Below are positions 6,501-8,330 of a DNA stretch of 8,330 nt, piece after piece (within the stretch, counting starts at the first letter, position 1; every line of letters begins with the position of its first letter). Source of the DNA: an uncultured Bacilli bacterium (GTDB lineage Bacteria > Bacillota_I > Bacilli_A > RF39 > UBA660); the NCBI GenBank assembly GCA_934101445.1, contig CAKORQ010000031.1:1-8330 (forward strand). The letters are read 5' to 3'. The position numbers and the translations under genes were made by a program. Below the pieces are notes generated by a model. That model did no database searches. It was given only the letters and a program-made list of their open reading frames with translations, and had not been told where the DNA came from.

Positions 6501-7666
6501 ATGATAAAGATAAGTTTTGTTAAGATAGTTAGAATAAGAAATAAAGATAAGAATGTTAATATTAATAATTTATTTTTATAAGTATCTAAGTTTAAATAAA
6601 CGGGTTCTGTAGCGATTAGGTTATCTTGATAATAATAGTTAATAAGACCTATTTGGTTATTTTTAAAGTCTTTAAGATGAATAATTTCTTTTCCTAAATA
6701 TTCGGCTTTAATATCTTTCTTTTGGTAATCATTAGGAAGATAAGCATAGATATTGTTAAGAGGTTTAATATTGTAGAGATTTTTATTATTAAGTATCTTT
6801 AGGGTAGTTATGATATCATCTTGAGTATATATTATTTGATTATTATAATTGCTATCTAAAAAATTAATTAAGGATATAGTATCTTTTAAAAGGTAGTAAT
6901 CATTAGTTTTGGGCGTATTTAAAGTAACAATTAATATATCATGATTATTAGATTCTATAAGGGTACTAATACAAAGATTAGCCTTATTTGTGTAACCGGT
7001 TTTGCTGCCTTTAATACGGTCTGTGTTAAGATTAACGTTTTTATTATATATATTAAGAGTACTGCTTACCTTAAGACCATTGGTTAGAGTATATTCTTTA
7101 GTGGTATAAATACTTTTAAAGATAGGGTTTTTAAGGGCATATTTTAAGAGTTTTAATATATCATTAGCAGTACTGTAGTGATTAGTATCATCAAGACCCA
7201 CGACATTGGTAAATGAAGAATTAGTCATTTCCAGGTATTGGGCTTTTTCATTCATTAAATTAACAAATTCAGGAATATTTTTTTTAATAGATAGGGCTAG
7301 GGCAATAGCGGCATCGGCTCCGGAAGGAAGGATAGTTGCATATAATAAATCTTTTAAAGTTATTTCATCACCAACTTTTAAACCTGCCCTCGAAGTATCA
7401 TATCTGACGAGACTTTGCATTTCTTTAGTATAGGTTATTTTGGTATTAAAGTCTTTAATGTTTTCAATAGCGGTTATAACAGTAAGAACTTTCGTTAAAG
7501 AGGCAACTGAGGCTTTCTGGTTTGCATTTAATTCATATAAGGTTTTATCATCGGTTAAATCATAAATAACAGCGTTAGCATAATGATTAACTGGGTATTC
7601 TAAGGCCAATACATAGATAGGAAAAAATAATAAAAGGAAAAAATATAAATATTTAATTTTAGACAT
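6491..7666 (-). CDS. Membrane-anchored D-Ala-D-Ala carboxypeptidase (penicillin-binding protein, peptidase S11; 391 aa)
   Basis: Removes the terminal D-Ala from peptidoglycan stem peptides outside the cell. A signal peptide spans about residues 1-22 (hydrophobic run ending VLALEYP). The serine-acylase motifs are SLTK (Ser56 nucleophile, Lys59) and KTG (222-224, in RIKGSKTGYT). The middle SxN motif reads SGA (115-117, LPSGADAA), so its usual Asn is Ala here. A beta-rich C-terminal domain (about 275-360) resembles the PBP5 C-terminal domain. It is followed by a transmembrane helix (about 366-389) ending in IIKR, instead of the amphipathic anchor typical of DacA-type enzymes. The start is ATG at 7664-7666 with only a weak GAG-like ribosome binding site upstream. 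The stop is TGA (6493-6491), which argues against a Mycoplasma-type code. The gene stands alone, convergent with the Asn-rich gene and divergent from the pilin region. Confidence 0.93.
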   Translation of the reverse strand: MSKIKYLYFFLLLFFPIYVLALEYPVNHYANAVIYDLTDDKTLYELNANQKASVASLTKVLTVITAIENIKDFNTKITYTKEMQSLVRYDTSRAGLKVGDEITLKDLLYATILPSGADAAIALALSIKKNIPEFVNLMNEKAQYLEMTNSSFTNVVGLDDTNHYSTANDILKLLKYALKNPIFKSIYTTKEYTLTNGLKVSSTLNIYNKNVNLNTDRIKGSKTGYTNKANLCISTLIESNNHDILIVTLNTPKTNDYYLLKDTISLINFLDSNYNNQIIYTQDDIITTLKILNNKNLYNIKPLNNIYAYLPNDYQKKDIKAEYLGKEIIHLKDFKNNQIGLINYYYQDNLIATEPVYLNLDTYKNKLLILTFLSLFLILTILTKLIFIIKR

Positions 7667-7685
7667 TTAAATCACACTCGCTTAT

Positions 7686-7694
7686 ATTATAACA
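7686..7694 (-). promoter_or_regulatory. Extended -10 promoter of the carboxypeptidase gene
   Basis: On the minus strand, TGT (7694-7692) precedes a perfect TATAAT (7691-7686). No good -35 is visible about 17 bases upstream. Transcription would start near 7679, giving a very short leader of about 13 bases before the ATG at 7666. Confidence 0.65.
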
Positions 7695-7711
7695 TAAATT
7701 TAAAATTAAGG

Positions 7712-7787
7712 GGTATTATTTTTCTGGGAATAGATGGTTCTTCGAATGAAATTCTAAATGAACCACAATATTTAATACCGGAGTATT
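7712..7787. other. Nested inverted repeats in the carboxypeptidase-pilin intergenic region
   Basis: GGTATTA (7712-7718) faces TAATACC (7773-7779). Inside it TGGTTC (7735-7740) faces GAACCA (7760-7765), and inside that GAAT (7744-7747) faces ATTC (7751-7754). The outer right arm can instead pair with the next bases, AATAC (7774-7778) with GTATT (7783-7787), so two exclusive folds are possible. No T-tract follows. It could be a structured leader RNA, an operator region or part of a decayed gene. I do not recognise a riboswitch or T-box signature. Confidence 0.4.
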
Positions 7788-7791
7788 TAGT

Positions 7792-7821
7792 CTTTCACTT
7801 ATTCTACACTAACTTTCACTT
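7792..7821. promoter_or_regulatory. Pair of 9-base direct repeats spaced 21 bases apart
   Basis: CTTTCACTT occurs exactly at 7792-7800 and 7813-7821, 12 bases apart, which is two helical turns centre to centre. This is the geometry of direct-repeat sites bound by LytTR-type response regulators (AgrA, ComE). The second box continues as TCACTTGAG, partly resembling such sites. A weak -35 (TTGAGC, 7820-7825) and a poor extended -10 (TGG then TACTTT, 7844-7849) would follow. The second repeat can also pair with TGAAAG (7849-7854). An operator role is inference. Confidence 0.3.
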
Positions 7822-7885
7822 GAGCAAAAACTAGTACTTATGGTACTTTGAAAGCAATTTTTGGAAAACAAGCGTCAAAGATGGG

Positions 7886-7942
7886 AGTAAGATAGGAAGT
7901 GTGATGATGAGAAAGCATAAAGTTTTTTCTATTCCTGAACTT
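7886..7942 (+). repeat. Direct repeat, copy 1: leader, RBS and 12 codons shared with the pilin gene
   Basis: This copy matches 8073-8128. The first 19 bases, AGTAAGATAGGAAGTGTGA, are identical and contain the ribosome binding site AGGAAG. A one-base length difference lies just before the ATG, and 28 of the next 33 coding bases after the ATG agree, including 19 identical bases ending in CCTGAACTT. Confidence 0.9.
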
Positions 7943-8014
7943 AGTGAACTTTTAGATAATATAAGTAAAATAGATGTTTATGAAATAAAGGAAAGAGACC
8001 GTTTGATAAGTTAG
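7907..8014 (+). CDS. 35-codon ORF mimicking the pilin N-terminus, without the pilin helix
   Basis: The product starts MRKHKVFSIPELSELLDNIS and ends IKERDRLIS. Aligned with the pilin gene downstream (MNKDKGFSIPEL), it keeps FSIPEL but has Val in place of the Gly needed before the prepilin cleavage site. It lacks the hydrophobic helix altogether. After FSIPEL it resumes with NISK...IKER, resembling the pilin residues NGISKSIKER that follow the helix, as if an internal segment had been lost. The start at 7907 is chosen because AGGAAG (7894-7899) lies 7 bases upstream and the alignment with the pilin start is exact; ATG 7904 is also possible. A terminator overlaps its stop codon. It may be a pilin duplication remnant, or a small expressed peptide with an amphipathic helix. 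Expression is unproven. Confidence 0.45.
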   Translation: MRKHKVFSIPELSELLDNISKIDVYEIKERDRLIS

Positions 8015-8040
8015 AACTACTTAAGGTGGTTCTTTTTTTC
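8013..8040 (+). terminator. Rho-independent terminator between the mini-ORF and the pilin gene
   Basis: AGAACTAC (8013-8020) pairs with GTGGTTCT (8026-8033), 8 pairs with one G-U, across the loop TTAAG. A long T-rich tract follows (8034-8050, broken only by C). The stem begins within the TAG stop (8012-8014) of the 35-codon ORF, so that ORF would form its own short transcript, separate from the pilin gene. Confidence 0.85.
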
Positions 8041-8060
8041 TTTTTTTCTTCTTTAAGTTG

Positions 8061-8069
8061 TGATAAACT
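8061..8069 (+). promoter_or_regulatory. Extended -10 promoter of the pilin gene
   Basis: TGA precedes TAAACT (8064-8069), a 4-of-6 match to TATAAT that keeps the extended -10 seen elsewhere in the window. The -35 position falls in the T-tract of the preceding terminator and is poor. Transcription would start near 8076. Confidence 0.4.
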
Positions 8070-8072
8070 TTA

Positions 8073-8128
8073 AGTAAGATAGGAAGTGTGAAATGAATAA
8101 AGATAAAGGTTTTTCTATTCCTGAACTT
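8073..8128 (+). repeat. Direct repeat, copy 2: leader and start of the pilin gene
   Basis: The second copy of the repeat at 7886-7942, offset by about 187 bases. It covers the ribosome binding site and the first 12 codons of the pilin gene. The similarity falls away after GAACTT, where the pilin helix begins. Confidence 0.9.
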
Positions 8129-8330
8129 TTAGCAGTTATTGTAATTATGGGGATTTTAGTTACAATTGCTACGATCAGTTATAATGGGATTAGTAAAAGT
8201 ATTAAAGAAAGAGCCTTAGCTAATAAAATAGAGCTTATAAAGACGAAGGCTCTTGATTACGCAGAAGGTAATAACATTAATAATGAAACAATTAGTGTTG
8301 CTAAATTAATAATGGAAGGCTATTTAGAAG
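8093..8330 (+). CDS. Type IV pilin-like / ComGC-like prepilin (partial, 79 codons)
   Basis: The N-terminus MNKDKGFSIPELLAVIVIMG is a class III prepilin signal: a short basic leader, Gly6 before the cleavage site, Phe as mature residue 1, Glu as mature residue 5, then a hydrophobic helix to about residue 29. Prepilin peptidase would cut after Gly6 and the mature protein would join a pilus, pseudopilus or competence DNA-uptake filament in the envelope. The sequence FSIPE replaces the commoner FTLIE. After the helix come NGISKSIKERALANKIE and a polar region, typical of the helix extension and start of the globular head. The gene runs off the window, so its head domain and operon partners are unseen. 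The start is ATG at 8093 with AGGAAG (8081-8086) six bases upstream. A degenerate copy of its beginning lies 187 bases upstream. Confidence 0.9.
   Translation, partial: MNKDKGFSIPELLAVIVIMGILVTIATISYNGISKSIKERALANKIELIKTKALDYAEGNNINNETISVAKLIMEGYLE

Larger units (their letters stand above)
7682..7906 (+). pseudogene. Possible decayed coding frame upstream of the mini-ORF
   Basis: The frame of the 35-codon ORF at 7907 extends back to 7682 and earlier with a single TAG (7832-7834). The reading includes GIDGSSNEILNEPQYLIPEY before the stop and WYFESNFWKTSVKDGSKIG after it, with a protein-like mix of residues. There is no ATG in this frame upstream of 7904 and no ribosome binding site ahead of the segment. 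TAG is the normal stop of three neighbouring genes, so recoding is unlikely. It may be a remnant of a gene, possibly a former pilin-like gene, or chance. I do not recognise the sequence. Without it, the carboxypeptidase-pilin interval holds only the repeats and mini-ORF listed separately. Confidence 0.25.

Noticed and set aside
7712..7779. A 68-base element with 7-base terminal inverted repeats, as a possible MITE
   Set aside because: No flanking target duplication and no second copy in the window; the inverted repeats are nested throughout, which fits a hairpin better.
7832..7834. TAG as a recoded sense codon in the 7682-8014 frame
   Set aside because: TAG is the stop of the GH31, 73-aa and Asn-rich genes in this window, and no recoding signal is visible.
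7666..8095. The 7-mer AGTGTGA lies just before three start codons (carboxypeptidase, mini-ORF, pilin)
   Set aside because: Two of the three are explained by the direct repeat, and the spacing to the start differs (5, 2 and 1 bases), so a shared regulatory site is not supported.

Overview
The window is AT-rich, low-GC Gram-positive-type DNA with AGGAGG-like ribosome binding sites and Asn/Lys/Ile-rich proteins. Tryptophan is written as TGG, and one gene (the carboxypeptidase) ends in TGA, so TGA appears to be a stop and the standard bacterial code applies. Together this suggests an uncultured Bacillota of the Bacilli/Mollicutes-like gut type (RF39-like). That placement is inference. Six candidate promoters share an extended -10 (TGn before a TATAAT-like hexamer), mostly with poor -35 boxes.

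Layout. Bases 1-82 hold the probable tail of a plus-strand gene. At 178-242 lies an apparently bidirectional terminator facing a minus-strand gene for a small single-pass membrane protein (241-687). Its promoter has a seven-base G tract in the spacer. Divergent from it is a TTG-started GH31-family protein of 870 aa (872-3484) with unusual residues at the catalytic positions. A two-helix 73-aa membrane protein and an HD-domain phosphohydrolase follow as a tight pair (3550-4290), then tRNA-Arg(CCT) at 4305-4381 and a terminator. A 644-aa protein (4533-6467) combines a long Asn-rich tail, a DUF2628-like membrane block and a C-terminal extracytoplasmic domain. It converges on a minus-strand D-Ala-D-Ala carboxypeptidase of family S11 (6491-7666).

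The right end is the most unusual part. Between the carboxypeptidase promoter and a type IV pilin-like gene (8093 to the window end) are about 400 bases with no ordinary gene. They contain nested inverted repeats, two exact 9-base direct repeats spaced 21 bases apart, and a 35-codon ORF (7907-8014). That ORF repeats the leader, ribosome binding site and first 12 codons of the pilin gene, but lacks the pilin hydrophobic helix and has its own terminator. Its frame runs back to about 7682 with a single TAG, so the stretch may be a decayed gene, a pilin duplication scar, or a structured regulatory region.

The genes do not form one obvious pathway. Cell-envelope functions dominate: three membrane or membrane-anchored unknowns, a peptidoglycan carboxypeptidase and a pilin-like protein. 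The GH31 protein is probably cytoplasmic. No complete mobile element, CRISPR array or rRNA was seen.
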